Assembly (NCBI RefSeq): GCF_000819785.1
Contig: NZ_CDBK01000110.1
Span: forward strand, 1 to 49,648
Source: Aeromonas caviae
GTDB lineage: Bacteria > Pseudomonadota > Gammaproteobacteria > Enterobacterales > Aeromonadaceae
Direction of reading: 5' to 3'
DNA length: 49,648 bases
A model generated the notes under the pieces. It searched no databases, was not told the origin of the DNA, and saw only the letters and a program-made list of their open reading frames with translations. Position numbers and translations under genes: made by a program. This document shows, piece by piece, positions 18,501 to 25,921 of the stretch (the stretch's first letter is position 1; every line of letters starts with the position of its first letter).

Positions 18501-18636
18501 CATCGGCACCGGCGTGTTCGGCGGCATGATCAGCGGCACCCTGCTGGCCATCTTCTTCGTGCCGGTCTTTTTTGTCTTCGTCATCGGCACCCAGGCGCGC
18601 ATTCAGGCCTGGCGAGCACAGCACCGATCATGCTGA
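15520..18636 (+). CDS. RND multidrug efflux transporter, HAE1 family (AdeB/AcrB-like)
   Basis: A 1038-residue inner-membrane pump. It has the typical start MPQFFIHRPVFAWVIALFI, twelve membrane helices in two repeats, and proton-relay residues D407-D408 (GIIVDDAIVVVENVERLM) and K933 (GLSAKNAILIVEFARLL). Porter loops include YPSVAPVSVTLYATYPGA and FLPDEDQGYFM. It exports drugs, dyes or detergents by proton antiport in complex with the adaptor upstream and an outer-membrane factor. The start at ATG 15520 has GGAG 7 nt upstream; an upstream TTG overlapping the adaptor stop is less likely. No outer-membrane factor gene follows, so it presumably uses a TolC-type channel encoded elsewhere. Confidence 0.95.
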   Translation: MPQFFIHRPVFAWVIALFIVLAGVIAIPKLPISRYPSVAPVSVTLYATYPGATPQTLNDAVVSLIERELSGVKNLLYFESSVDASGSAQITATFKPGTDPELAQMDVQNRIKAVEPRLPQAVRQTGLQVESASSGFLMMVGMTSPDGRFDEVVLNNYMARNIVQELRRIDGVGRVQLFGAEQAMRIWVDPGKLAAYGLTISEVAQAIEQQNVQIAPGRLGDEPALPGQRLTVPLTVEGQLTTPEAFAAIVLRAGSDGAKLVLGDVARVELGAQSYAFSNRENGVAATSAAIQLSPGANAVRTADAVRTRLAQLAPTLPAGMAYSIPFDSAPFVKVSIDKVIHTLLEAMVLVFLVMFLFLQNLRYTLIPAIVAPIALLGTFAVMLLAGFSINSLTMFGMVLAIGIIVDDAIVVVENVERLMATQGLSPREATSRAMKEITGAVIGITLVLTAVFIPMAFGSGSVGVIYQQFTLSMAVSILISAFLALTLTPALCATLLRPVSPDHHEKRGFFGAFNRGVERLTAGYSVRVTRLVGRSGRMMVTFAALCAVLAIAATQLPSSFLPDEDQGYFMTSIQLPTGATSERTLAVIKEFEAHVASREALDTNLVVQGFSFSGAGPNAAMAFTMLKEWDQRHGATATEEAELAQAAMANNKEGTVMSLLPPAIDELGTSSGFTLFLQDRANQGEAALQAAQAQLLALAAQSELVSDVYPDSLPPGESIHLEINRQKAEAMGLSFTSVSSTLSAAMGSLYINDFPNGGHMQQVILQADASARMQLDDVLGLRVRNASGGMVPLREVVTPTWRQSPQQMMRFDGFPAVRLSGSAAPGVSSGAAMAEMDRLVAQLPPGFALAWTGQSLQERQSAAEAPLLMLLSALVVFLVLAALYESWSIPLSVMLVVPLGLLGAVAAVMLRGMPNDVFFKVGMITIIGLSAKNAILIVEFARLLHGEGRSLLDAAVTAARLRLRPILMTSLAFTLGVVPLMLASGASAETQHAIGTGVFGGMISGTLLAIFFVPVFFVFVIGTQARIQAWRAQHRSC

Positions 18637-18669
18637 CCGCTGTGCGGGTTTGCTGGCCCTGGGGAAGCG

Positions 18670-19084
18670 ATGAATATGCAATGCATGCCTGGCACCATTC
18701 TGCGTTCCTTCGAAGAGGATGAGCGCGCCATGGTGCCGGGCCTGTGGTTCATGACCGATGCCGCGGGGACCGCCTTATCGCGGGTTACCTCTCCAGGATT
18801 TGTGACCAGCCCTCCGTCGCCGGTGCATCCTTGGACTTCTCCAAGATGGCAATCTGCTATCTGGCACAGGGGGCTTGCACCATCCCGGGTTGGTGCCGAC
18901 CCAGCAGGAACCCGGCCTCAGCATCGCTCTGACGACCGACTCCCTTGGCCTCATCGACTGCATGCTGTCTGCCATCACCAGTCAAGGCTGGACACTCCTG
19001 GTGCTTGAACCGCTGAAGAGGCCCCGCAAGGTTGATGACACCCTGGTTCTCATGCAATACACCATGAAATCGAAGTCAATTTAA
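18670..19084 (+). pseudogene. Decayed coding region of unknown family, frameshifted
   Basis: Three short open frames follow one another on the plus strand, each stopping as the next takes over: 18670-19008, 18744-18932 and 18875-19084. Reading across frame changes gives a continuous protein-like stretch with hydrophobic pattern (KMAICYLAQG, then GLSIALTTDSLGLIDCMLSA). That suggests one gene broken by at least one or two frameshifts. I do not recognise the family; a ligand-binding domain of a regulator is one guess. It lies just after the RND operon and before the control region of the glucan locus. Confidence 0.4.
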
Positions 19085-19274
19085 GTGTTGCTCAGAAATC
19101 GACACATCGCAATCACCTCAGATACATTGCAGATCTACTCCGATACTTTCCCTCTGATCGTCAGTCTCAAGAGAAAAATAAAATAAACCATTAAAAACAA
19201 CATCATAAACTCTTTTCATTTAAGGATAACTCTTTCTTGCACATCCCATCAGCTGGTCGTCAGGACACGTTTTC

Positions 19275-19290
19275 TGTGATTTGAAACACA
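19275..19290 (+). promoter_or_regulatory. CRP-like site upstream of the ExoP-domain lipoprotein gene
   Basis: TGTGA-TTTGAA-ACACA matches the CRP consensus TGTGA-N6-TCACA with one mismatch. It lies about 50 bp upstream (centre to centre) of the GAAATCGATTTC operator, in the same order as at the PTS operon. It suggests catabolite control. Confidence 0.55.
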
Positions 19291-19325
19291 AACTTTGATC
19301 ATCACAGGGGATAAGCATTGCATTG

Positions 19326-19337
19326 GAAATCGATTTC
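19326..19337 (+). promoter_or_regulatory. Palindromic operator GAAATCGATTTC, lipoprotein/porin unit
   Basis: A perfect 12-bp palindrome with a central CG, the form typical of LacI/GalR operators. The same sequence occurs before GH9 and the PTS genes, and near-copies lie before the porin and GH3. The LacI-family protein at 23231-24253 is the obvious candidate to bind it; this is inferred. Confidence 0.75.
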
Positions 19338-19366
19338 AAGAAAATGAAGCCAGCATGATTTGTCTT

Positions 19367-19383
19367 GGCATCGATTGCATAGT
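19367..19383 (+). promoter_or_regulatory. Secondary ATCGAT site and candidate -10 element
   Basis: GGCATCGATTGCATAGT: a half-conserved operator centred 41 bp after the main palindrome, followed at once by CATAGT, a possible -10. The PTS promoter has the same arrangement (GCATCGATCTATAGT), which supports a shared promoter-operator module. Confidence 0.4.
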
Positions 19384-19446
19384 GTCTGTTTGAGTCTTGA
19401 CGGTTCATCGCGGTGGATATTTTTCCCATTGATTGGAGTGGTCAGT

Positions 19447-20796
19447 ATGAATGCATCAAAAAAAGGACTTTTGGCGTCGTTGATCGCCGCTGCCCTGCTT
19501 GGCGGGTGTGGTGGGGCCGATAATATCGACTCGAATAGTGGCAACACCGGTGGTAATAACGGTGGCGACAACGGTGGCACCACGCCCCCTGGCGACAGCA
19601 CCCTGATCCTGTTCGGGGTCGGTGCCAATGGGGGTACAACCCCCAGCATCCAGTCAGAGAAGGACAACTGGAGCTTGCAACCGGTCACCGCTTCTCCCGT
19701 CGCCATGACCAGCATCAGCGCCGTGCTCATCAACAATGCCGGTACCGATGACACCGCCGATGTGCAGGTAGCCGGTGACGGAGATGGCACCTTCATGCTC
19801 AAATCCGCCACCCCTCTGAACCTGAGCAAATACGCCTCCGGTTTCATCGAGTTCCAGCTGCGGACCAAGAGCAAGGTGCCGGAAGTGCTCAATGCCTCCA
19901 TCGACAACGAGTATCCCAACCGCAGCAGCCTGCCCATTGCCAGCGCCCTGACCGGTTCCGGCGACTGGGAAACGCTCACGCTGCCCATCAACTGCATGAA
20001 GCCCTTCCCCGGTGCCACGGCCATCAACCTCGCCACTGTGGGCACACCGTTCCACCTGGCCACCAAAGAAGCCTTCAACTACGAAATCACCAACATCAAG
20101 TACCTGCTCACCACCTCGGCCAAGCCCGTTGTCGACCCGGTCACCTGTGAAGCGCCTGGCGGCGCTACCGACCCGGGCACAGACCCAGGCACCGACCCGG
20201 GAACCGATCCTGGCACCGATCCAGGTACCAATCCGGACACAGGCTCCGGCGTCAACAATGCCCCCGCGCTGGTGGCCACCGATGCCGCACTCTACTACTC
20301 CGGTGACAAGAGCCAGGCCTTGGACCGCAGCGCCGATTACCCGGCAGCCAGCTTCGGCGGCACCCTGACCGATGAAAACCAGGTCATCACCATGGACCTG
20401 CCAGGCAATGGCGCCGCCTTCCTCGGGACCGACAGCGCCAATGGGGATCTCTCCGCCTATCAGGACGGCGCCATGCTGCTCGACCTGAAAGTCTCCAGCT
20501 ACGGTGACTCCCCCAACATCCAGATCCGCATGGACGGTACCGCAGGCCCGGACTTTGGCACCTTCTTCACCATGGACAGCAACATCGTGCCCGATGACGA
20601 CACCTGGTACCGCTGCATCCTGCCGGTCGCCTCTCTCATTCCGGCGGCCAACACAGGCTCGGTGCAAAAGGCGCTCTACCTGAGCGGGGCCTGGGACTCC
20701 ATGGCCGGTCTGCGCTTCGCCTTCACCAACGTGGCCCTGAAAACAGCCATCCCGGCAGACTTTGACAGCAATCAGCCCTGCCAGCAGATCAAGTGA
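19447..20796 (+). CDS. Lipoprotein with two ExoP-like carbohydrate-associated domains
   Basis: A 449-residue exported protein: signal peptide with lipobox (ALLGGC), a low-complexity Asn/Gly/Asp linker, a first domain (about 55-235), a DPGT-repeat linker and a second domain (about 265-445). The first domain repeats features of the C-terminal ExoP-like domain of the GH3 enzyme at 27989-30772: an extended SxxGFIEFQLR strand, then GDWETLTLPINC and NLATVGTPFHL, matching QKWVTLSLPLRC and KVNTPFIL there. The second domain has weaker versions (DTWYRCILPVASL). No catalytic residues are recognised, so a surface or periplasmic glucan-binding role is likely. It is first in the unit with porin and MalM-like genes, after an operator and CRP-like site. 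ATG has GGAG 8 nt upstream. Confidence 0.7.
   Translation: MNASKKGLLASLIAAALLGGCGGADNIDSNSGNTGGNNGGDNGGTTPPGDSTLILFGVGANGGTTPSIQSEKDNWSLQPVTASPVAMTSISAVLINNAGTDDTADVQVAGDGDGTFMLKSATPLNLSKYASGFIEFQLRTKSKVPEVLNASIDNEYPNRSSLPIASALTGSGDWETLTLPINCMKPFPGATAINLATVGTPFHLATKEAFNYEITNIKYLLTTSAKPVVDPVTCEAPGGATDPGTDPGTDPGTDPGTDPGTNPDTGSGVNNAPALVATDAALYYSGDKSQALDRSADYPAASFGGTLTDENQVITMDLPGNGAAFLGTDSANGDLSAYQDGAMLLDLKVSSYGDSPNIQIRMDGTAGPDFGTFFTMDSNIVPDDDTWYRCILPVASLIPAANTGSVQKALYLSGAWDSMAGLRFAFTNVALKTAIPADFDSNQPCQQIK
20170..20241 (+). repeat. DPGT-encoding tandem repeat (12-bp unit)
   Basis: Five consecutive 12-bp units encode Asp-Pro-Gly-Thr, followed by a diverged Asn-Pro-Asp-Thr unit. They form the interdomain linker of the lipoprotein. 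Third codon positions differ between units, so the repeat is maintained at protein level rather than freshly expanded. Confidence 0.9.
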
Positions 20797-20815
20797 CAAG
20801 GCATTGAATCTTCGA

Positions 20816-20827
20816 GAAATCGATTGA
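20816..20827 (+). promoter_or_regulatory. Operator variant GAAATCGATTGA before the porin gene
   Basis: One arm and the centre match the GAAATCGATTTC palindrome; the other arm has two changes. It lies between the lipoprotein stop and the porin start, 31 bp before the porin ATG, so the porin may also have its own regulated promoter. Confidence 0.5.
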
Positions 20828-20857
20828 AAATTATTTTCTACGGATTGGAGCAATAAG

Positions 20858-22147
20858 ATGAAATTGAAGTCACTCGCCTTGTTTGTCGGGGCATGTTGCG
20901 GGCTGGCAATGCCCGCAGTATCGAATGCCGCCGAGAGTTTTGGCTTCCACGGTTATATTCGTGCCGGCTCGATGTTTGACGCCAAGGACAACTTCGCCAA
21001 GGCGGGGTACGAATATGAGATGGACAAGACCATGGGGCGCCTGGGCTCCGAGCTGGACAACAGCTGGGAAGCGGGGCTGAACAAGTTGTGGGATCTGGGC
21101 AGCAACAAGTCGGTCAACATCCACTTCAAGGTGGAGTCCGATGCCGATGGCCTGCAAACCCGTGCCGCGCCTCGCGAAAGCGGTGTGTCAGAAACCTATG
21201 TGGAGCTGGGTGGCATCACCCCGACCGGGACCATGTGGGGTGGCCTGCGCTATTACGACCGCGAGAACTACATCTGGACCACCGACTATTTCTACACGGA
21301 CTACTCGGGAACCGGCGTCGGCATCAAAGCCATGGAGATGGCGGGTGGCAAGTGGGACTTTGCCTATATCAACAGCAACGACACCAGCCACTCCGACCGC
21401 GCCAATGGCACTGAAGCCACCATGCACACCCTCCACACCAGCGCCCTCTACGGTGCCTGGGACATGGAGATCGCACTCAAGCAGATGCCCAGCAACGAGT
21501 TCACCGGCGACAACAAGCAATATGCGACCAAGGGGGCAGAAGGAACCGTCATCTATTCCCGCGACGACTTCTTCTTCATGCCGGGGGGCTTCTCCAAGTT
21601 CATCGCCCAGGCAGGACGTGGGCTGGGTTCAGGGGACTTGCTGGGTGCCAACCTGACCAATACCGCCATGTATCGCAAGGGCTCCCTGTATCAGAAGACA
21701 CTGCAGGACAAGGCGGATGGCTATAAACCCTACCAGTCCAAGGTGATGGAAGGCGATCAATCCTACCGCCTCTTCCTCTGGGGTGGCTGGTATGGCGCCA
21801 ATATTCATCTGCTGCCGACCCTCTCCTACCAGTACAACGACTACGAGCTGGGTGGCCATGATTCCTGGTATGCCGCATCTCTGCGCCCGGTATTCCCGAT
21901 CAATGAGTTCTTCTCCATCCAGACGGAAGTCGGATATGTGAAAAACAACCTGATCATCGACAACGTCGAACGGGGTGGCACCTCTCACAAGGTCAGCATA
22001 GTGCCGACCTTCACCGTCAATACCGGCATGGGGCCCTCACCGGAGATCCGCATTCTGACGACCTATGTCGATCACAACAACGAGACCCCCTGGCAGGAAG
22101 ACCGGGAAGATTTCCTGGTCGGTGTACAGGCGGACATGTGGTGGTAG
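20858..22147 (+). CDS. LamB-type maltoporin-family outer-membrane carbohydrate porin
   Basis: A 429-residue precursor. The signal peptide (about 1-24) is cleaved near SNAAES. The mature start FGFHGYIRAGSMFD and the pattern of aromatic beta-strands (GGLRYYDRENYIWTTDYFYTDYSGTGVGI, SWYAASLRPVFPINEFFSIQTEVGYV, FLVGVQADMWW at the C-terminus) are typical of LamB/ScrY sugar porins. It should form trimers that let oligosaccharides cross the outer membrane, here most likely cello- or mixed-linkage glucan fragments by context. GGAG lies 7 nt before the ATG. It sits between the ExoP-domain lipoprotein and a MalM-like gene. An operator variant lies just upstream. Confidence 0.9.
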   Translation: MKLKSLALFVGACCGLAMPAVSNAAESFGFHGYIRAGSMFDAKDNFAKAGYEYEMDKTMGRLGSELDNSWEAGLNKLWDLGSNKSVNIHFKVESDADGLQTRAAPRESGVSETYVELGGITPTGTMWGGLRYYDRENYIWTTDYFYTDYSGTGVGIKAMEMAGGKWDFAYINSNDTSHSDRANGTEATMHTLHTSALYGAWDMEIALKQMPSNEFTGDNKQYATKGAEGTVIYSRDDFFFMPGGFSKFIAQAGRGLGSGDLLGANLTNTAMYRKGSLYQKTLQDKADGYKPYQSKVMEGDQSYRLFLWGGWYGANIHLLPTLSYQYNDYELGGHDSWYAASLRPVFPINEFFSIQTEVGYVKNNLIIDNVERGGTSHKVSIVPTFTVNTGMGPSPEIRILTTYVDHNNETPWQEDREDFLVGVQADMWW

Positions 22148-22180
22148 GTTAGGTCGCGATACTTATCTGCACTATAATCT

Positions 22181-22200
22181 CGGGTCCCTTGGGGGACCCG
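22181..22200 (+). other. Intercistronic stem-loop between porin and malM-like genes
   Basis: CGGGTCCC-TTGG-GGGACCCG forms a perfect 8-bp stem with a 4-base loop and no U-run. It may protect the porin transcript from 3' decay, as hairpins do after lamB in enteric bacteria. A TATAAT lies at 22173-22178 but has only a poor -35 partner. Confidence 0.6.
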
Positions 22201-22221
22201 CATTGCATACGAGGAAACACG

Positions 22222-23091
22222 ATGAAGGGAACGAAGCAGTGTCTGCCTTTCCTGGTCAGTCTGCTGATGGCCGGATGCGCCGGCATGGGCCCGGAGCATT
22301 CGCCAGGATCGGCAGTCTCCGCCCTGCAGCAACAGGTTGAGCAAGGTCGGGAACAATTGTCGAACAAGGTGGCGGTCGAGTCGTTCAAGGAACTTCGCTT
22401 CCAGTCCCTCGGGCAGGAGAGCCGCTGGGTCGATGTGAGCACCGACAGCCAGGTCTATGCATTTGATTCAGGCAAAAGCTATGTAATGGCCTTCTCGCTG
22501 CCCGAAGTCAGCCAGGCGACTCGCGTCAAAATAACCATTCCGGTCGACTATACCGTCTTCCTGCCCAGCATCCTGTTGCTGGACGAGCAATACAACGCCG
22601 TTCAAACCATTCCCGGTTCCACATTCAGTTATGACGGTCGTTCGTTAATTTCAGGGCAGAACATTCAGGGGGAATTCACCATTCCAGCCCCCATCGGCAG
22701 CGCTCGGGCCGCCTATATGGTGATCTATTCCACGGCGAAGGACATGCAGGGCAGTACCCGGCTCAACCCGGACGATCTCCAGCGCGCCATGCAATATGAT
22801 CGCACCACGGATGTCGCCCGCCTCATCAATGTGGAAGTGCCTCACTCTGCTACCGGGCGCCTATATTTGACGCTGGACGCAGAGCCCGCTGCAAATGCGA
22901 CGCAGATCGCAAAAACCATATCGCCCGTGATGGTCTCACCAGATAAATCGTTGGGTGAACTGGATTATTATCAGCATATTCGCACTGCCGTTCAGAGCAA
23001 AAACTATGAGCAGGCGCTCGCCTGGGTCAAAGCCGCCGAGCAAGCCGGTTTTACCAAGGCAAAAGAGGTCTTTTTTGCCGCCCAGCAGTAG
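22222..23091 (+). CDS. MalM-like periplasmic lipoprotein
   Basis: A 289-residue protein similar to MalM, the maltose-operon periplasmic protein. It has a lipobox (LLMAGC), a central beta-rich region (SQVYAFDSGKSYVMAFSLPE, YTVFLPSILLLDEQYN), the QRAMQYDRTTDVARLINVEVPHSATGRLYL segment and a C-terminal helical YYQHIRTAVQSKNYEQALAWVKAAEQAG. MalM's molecular function is poorly known; it accompanies LamB-type porins, and that pairing is kept here. The ATG at 22222 follows GAGG by 7 nt; an 11-codon extension upstream overlaps the hairpin and is unlikely. No maltose ABC genes are nearby, so the pair appears to have been adopted for glucan use. Confidence 0.8.
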   Translation: MKGTKQCLPFLVSLLMAGCAGMGPEHSPGSAVSALQQQVEQGREQLSNKVAVESFKELRFQSLGQESRWVDVSTDSQVYAFDSGKSYVMAFSLPEVSQATRVKITIPVDYTVFLPSILLLDEQYNAVQTIPGSTFSYDGRSLISGQNIQGEFTIPAPIGSARAAYMVIYSTAKDMQGSTRLNPDDLQRAMQYDRTTDVARLINVEVPHSATGRLYLTLDAEPAANATQIAKTISPVMVSPDKSLGELDYYQHIRTAVQSKNYEQALAWVKAAEQAGFTKAKEVFFAAQQ

Positions 23092-23230
23092 CATTCCCTC
23101 CCCTGGCAAGGCGCATCATCGCTTGTCACCACCAGGGGAAACGGGTATCCTAACTTGCTGATTTATTAAGAAGATATTCATATAACACTGGCCATGACCA
23201 GGGGTTTTCACAGTCGAGTACGGAGGGGGG

Positions 23231-24253
23231 ATGTCGAAGTCAGCTCAGGAGAAAAAAGCCACTGTCTATGATATCGCCCGCCGAGCCGGTGTCTCGGCAA
23301 GCACTGTATCCCGGATATTGAACGGCTCGGCCAAAGTGGCCGCAGATAAACGTCAGGCGGTGGAAGATGCCATTCAGGAATTGAATTTTCGTCCCAACCT
23401 GATGGCGCAATATTTGAAAACGGGTCAGTCCATGACTCTGGGTGTTTTGACCCAACATGTGGAGAGTCCATTTTCCAACGAAATGTTGCGGGGTGTTGAA
23501 CACACTCTTCAGGGCATGGAGTATGTGCCGCTGATTGTCAGTGGTCACTGGAATGCGGAAGAAGAAGTTGAGCGGTTGCGCCTGCTGGTGGCCCGGCGGG
23601 TTGATGGCCTTATTATTTTGACCGGCCACGTCAATCAGCAAACACTGCTCGAGTTTTCCCAGCAAATACCGATTGTGGCCACAGGTCACAATATCATGAC
23701 CGAGCGGGTACACTCCTTCAGCATCAATAACCGGCTGGGTGGCTACATGGCGACTCGCTATTTATTGGATCTGGGTCATCGTGACATCGCCCATATCGTC
23801 GGTTTACCGGATCATAACGATGCCATCGAGCGTCATCATGGCTATCGCCAAGCCCTAGTGAGCGCAGGTATCGAATATGACCCCTCCCTGGTCATCCAGG
23901 GGGATTTCGCCGAGGTCGGCGGGCTCAATGCCGTCAAGAAGCTGGTGGAGAGCGGCCGGAAATTCTCCGCCATCTTCTGCGCCAACGATCAGACCTGTTA
24001 CGGGGCCATTCTGGGGCTCAAGCAGTGCGGCTTGCGGGTGCCTGAGGATGTCTCTCTCATCGGTTTTGACGACCTGCCCTTCTCCACCTTTTCCAACCCG
24101 CCATTGACCACGGTGCGCCAGCCCATCTACGAGATGGGAGTCAAGATGGTCAAGACTCTGTTGGGTTTGATTGAGAACACGGAGCTGAACTCGGACGAAC
24201 TGCCCGAATTGAGCATTGTGGTGCGTGATACCACACTGCCCTACAAGGGGTGA
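23231..24253 (+). CDS. LacI-family transcriptional regulator, candidate regulator of the glucan locus
   Basis: A 340-residue LacI/GalR protein. It has the N-terminal helix-turn-helix (TVYDIARRAGVSASTVSRIL), the hinge region (LNFRPNLMAQYLKTGQS) and a periplasmic-binding-protein-like effector domain (LGVLTQHVESPFSNEMLRG, HRDIAHIVGLP, IFCANDQTCYGAILGL, GFDDLPFSTFSNPPLTTVRQP). Family members repress promoters until a sugar binds. It sits in the middle of the locus between porin and hydrolase units, and its probable operator GAAATCGATTTC has the central CG usual for the family. The inducer is unknown; a cellodextrin, or phosphorylated disaccharide from the PTS, is likely by context. GGAGG lies 4 nt before the ATG. 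No operator is seen before its own gene. Confidence 0.9.
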   Translation: MSKSAQEKKATVYDIARRAGVSASTVSRILNGSAKVAADKRQAVEDAIQELNFRPNLMAQYLKTGQSMTLGVLTQHVESPFSNEMLRGVEHTLQGMEYVPLIVSGHWNAEEEVERLRLLVARRVDGLIILTGHVNQQTLLEFSQQIPIVATGHNIMTERVHSFSINNRLGGYMATRYLLDLGHRDIAHIVGLPDHNDAIERHHGYRQALVSAGIEYDPSLVIQGDFAEVGGLNAVKKLVESGRKFSAIFCANDQTCYGAILGLKQCGLRVPEDVSLIGFDDLPFSTFSNPPLTTVRQPIYEMGVKMVKTLLGLIENTELNSDELPELSIVVRDTTLPYKG

Positions 24254-24310
24254 ACACAGACCGGGGCAGTTCCCTGCGCAGCATCAGATCCCTGCACAGC
24301 ATCAGCGCAA

Positions 24311-24334
24311 AGCGGCCTTCGGGCCGTTTTTCTT
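24311..24334 (+). terminator. Rho-independent terminator of the LacI-family gene
   Basis: CGGCC-TTCG-GGCCG with the stable UUCG tetraloop is followed by TTTTTCTTTT, about 60 bp after the stop codon. Confidence 0.92.
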
Positions 24335-24522
24335 TTGTCAGCCACCTGTCCAGCGAGCGACGAGTCCCTGCCGCGACTTCCACCTTGGCTCTCTGACATA
24401 GCACAGAGACCACACACAACCTGGCGTCCCTCTTCTGCCGGCCCCCAATCCGGCCTGGCCCCATGACACCAGCCAAAGCCTGGCAATGGCAACCCGATGG
24501 ACCCGGTCGACCTGAATGAAAC

Positions 24523-24542
24523 AAGGCGCCTGAAGGCGCCTT
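24523..24542 (-). terminator. Terminator of the GH3-chemoreceptor-binding protein operon
   Basis: On the minus strand AAGGCGCC-TTCA-GGCGCCTT is followed by GTTTC. It lies 38 bp after the solute-binding protein stop. The U-tract is short, so efficiency is uncertain. Confidence 0.7.
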
Positions 24543-24579
24543 GGGGAGTGTGCAGATCCCTGCGGGAGCGTGGCCACCG

Positions 24580-25911
24580 TCAAGGCGCTGCGAAGGGGGA
24601 TTCCGTCCCGGTGGCCGCGCTGGTTGCCAGCGTGGGGAGAGGCTCGTCCGCTTCACACAGACTGGCTCTTCTCGTGGCCGCCTTCTGGGGGGGATACCAG
24701 CTTGCCAACCCCTGCTGGATGCGCGCGGCAGCCGCTTCCGGCTTCATGGTGCCGAGCACCACGGATTGCGACACCTCCGCAAGCTCTGTGGTAAGCAATG
24801 GCTCACCCCGGGTGAGGAACTGCGCCCCCAGACGCAAGGTGGAATCGCAGGTATCCCGCCAGCCCATCATGGTGCTCGCCACCGGATCCTTGAGCTCGAA
24901 GAAGTGATTGGAGAGGGAGAAAAAGCCGGGCACCGAATTGGAGAAACGCTCGGCAAAGTCGGCGCTAGCCATCCACTCCACCAGTTTCAGGGCGGCCTCC
25001 TTGTTCGGGCTGGCGGCATTGATGCCGATCCCCATGTCGGTGTGATCGGTGAAATAGCAGGTGTCCCCCTCCCGCGCGACGGGGGGCGGGAAGGCACCAA
25101 AATTGACCTTGCCGGTGAACTGGGCCAGCGACCAGGAGCCCGCCACTATCATGGCGGCCTTGCCCGCGGCAAAGGCATCCACCGCCTGTGCTTCGGTGGC
25201 ATCGGCCGGATGGTCCCCTATGTAGGGCCGCCAGCTCGCCAGCTCACGAAACGCCGCCACATAAGGGGCATCGGTCACTCGCGCCTGACCGTTGATCAGC
25301 GCCAGGCGGCCATCTTCCCCATGCCAGTAATTGGGACCGATATTCTGATAACCAAGCTCGGAGACCACCCAGCTGTCGTGAGCCGCCAGTGCCAGCGGCA
25401 GATAGCGGCCATCCTGCTTCACCTTCTCCAGCACGGCGAAGAAGTCGGCACGGGTTCGCGGCGGTGTCAGCCCAAGGGCGTTGAAGATATCGACATTGAA
25501 GTAGAAACCCTGGATCACGGAGGCAATGGGCAGGCAGAAGGTCTGGGCCCCGGAGTCGGTCTGCCAGGCGGCCTTGGCAAAGCTCGGGAAGTTCTCCATC
25601 CCGGGCAGGTCCGTCAGATCCAGCAGATGCCCCTGCTGGAACAGCCGCAGGGACTGATCATAAGGACGGCAAGTGATGAGATCCCCTGCCTTCCCCGCCG
25701 CCAGCCGCTCGGCAAGCTCCCGATCATAATCCGCCGAGCGCTGCGAATGCAGCTTAAGGGTGATCTCGGGATGGATCGCCTGAAAACGGGGCAGAAACTG
25801 CTCCTTCCAGAGCGCCTCGTCATCCACGCGCCAGGTTTCCAGCACCAGCTCCTGGGATACCGCCGCCGTACTCAGCCCCCAGACCAGCAGGGCACTCACA
25901 GATTTCCACAT
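24580..25911 (-). CDS. Periplasmic sugar-binding protein (ABC family 1), no transporter genes adjacent
   Basis: A 443-residue exported protein. The signal peptide MWKSVSALLVWGLSTAAVSQ is followed by the family-1 solute-binding fold (LETWRVDDEALWKEQFLPRF, AFAAGKAAMIVAGSWSLAQF, DMGIGINAASPNKEAALKLVEWMAS). Such proteins bind mono- or oligosaccharides. The start ATG 25911 has a GGAGAGAGG ribosome site that overlaps the chemoreceptor stop codon; only 10 bp separate the genes. No ABC permease or ATPase genes are in the window. Linked to a chemoreceptor and a GH3 glucosidase, it most likely presents oligosaccharide to the receptor for chemotaxis, as maltose-binding protein does to Tar. A distant ABC partner cannot be excluded. 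The Ala-rich C-terminal tail after WYPPQ is extra. Confidence 0.82.
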   Translation of the reverse strand: MWKSVSALLVWGLSTAAVSQELVLETWRVDDEALWKEQFLPRFQAIHPEITLKLHSQRSADYDRELAERLAAGKAGDLITCRPYDQSLRLFQQGHLLDLTDLPGMENFPSFAKAAWQTDSGAQTFCLPIASVIQGFYFNVDIFNALGLTPPRTRADFFAVLEKVKQDGRYLPLALAAHDSWVVSELGYQNIGPNYWHGEDGRLALINGQARVTDAPYVAAFRELASWRPYIGDHPADATEAQAVDAFAAGKAAMIVAGSWSLAQFTGKVNFGAFPPPVAREGDTCYFTDHTDMGIGINAASPNKEAALKLVEWMASADFAERFSNSVPGFFSLSNHFFELKDPVASTMMGWRDTCDSTLRLGAQFLTRGEPLLTTELAEVSQSVVLGTMKPEAAAARIQQGLASWYPPQKAATRRASLCEADEPLPTLATSAATGTESPFAAP

Positions 25912-25921
25912 CGCCTCTCTC

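Noticed and set aside
16792..18624. 610-codon minus-strand open frame opposite the RND pump
   Set aside because: Antisense shadow of the RND gene, His/Gln/Gly-rich with no recognisable domain.
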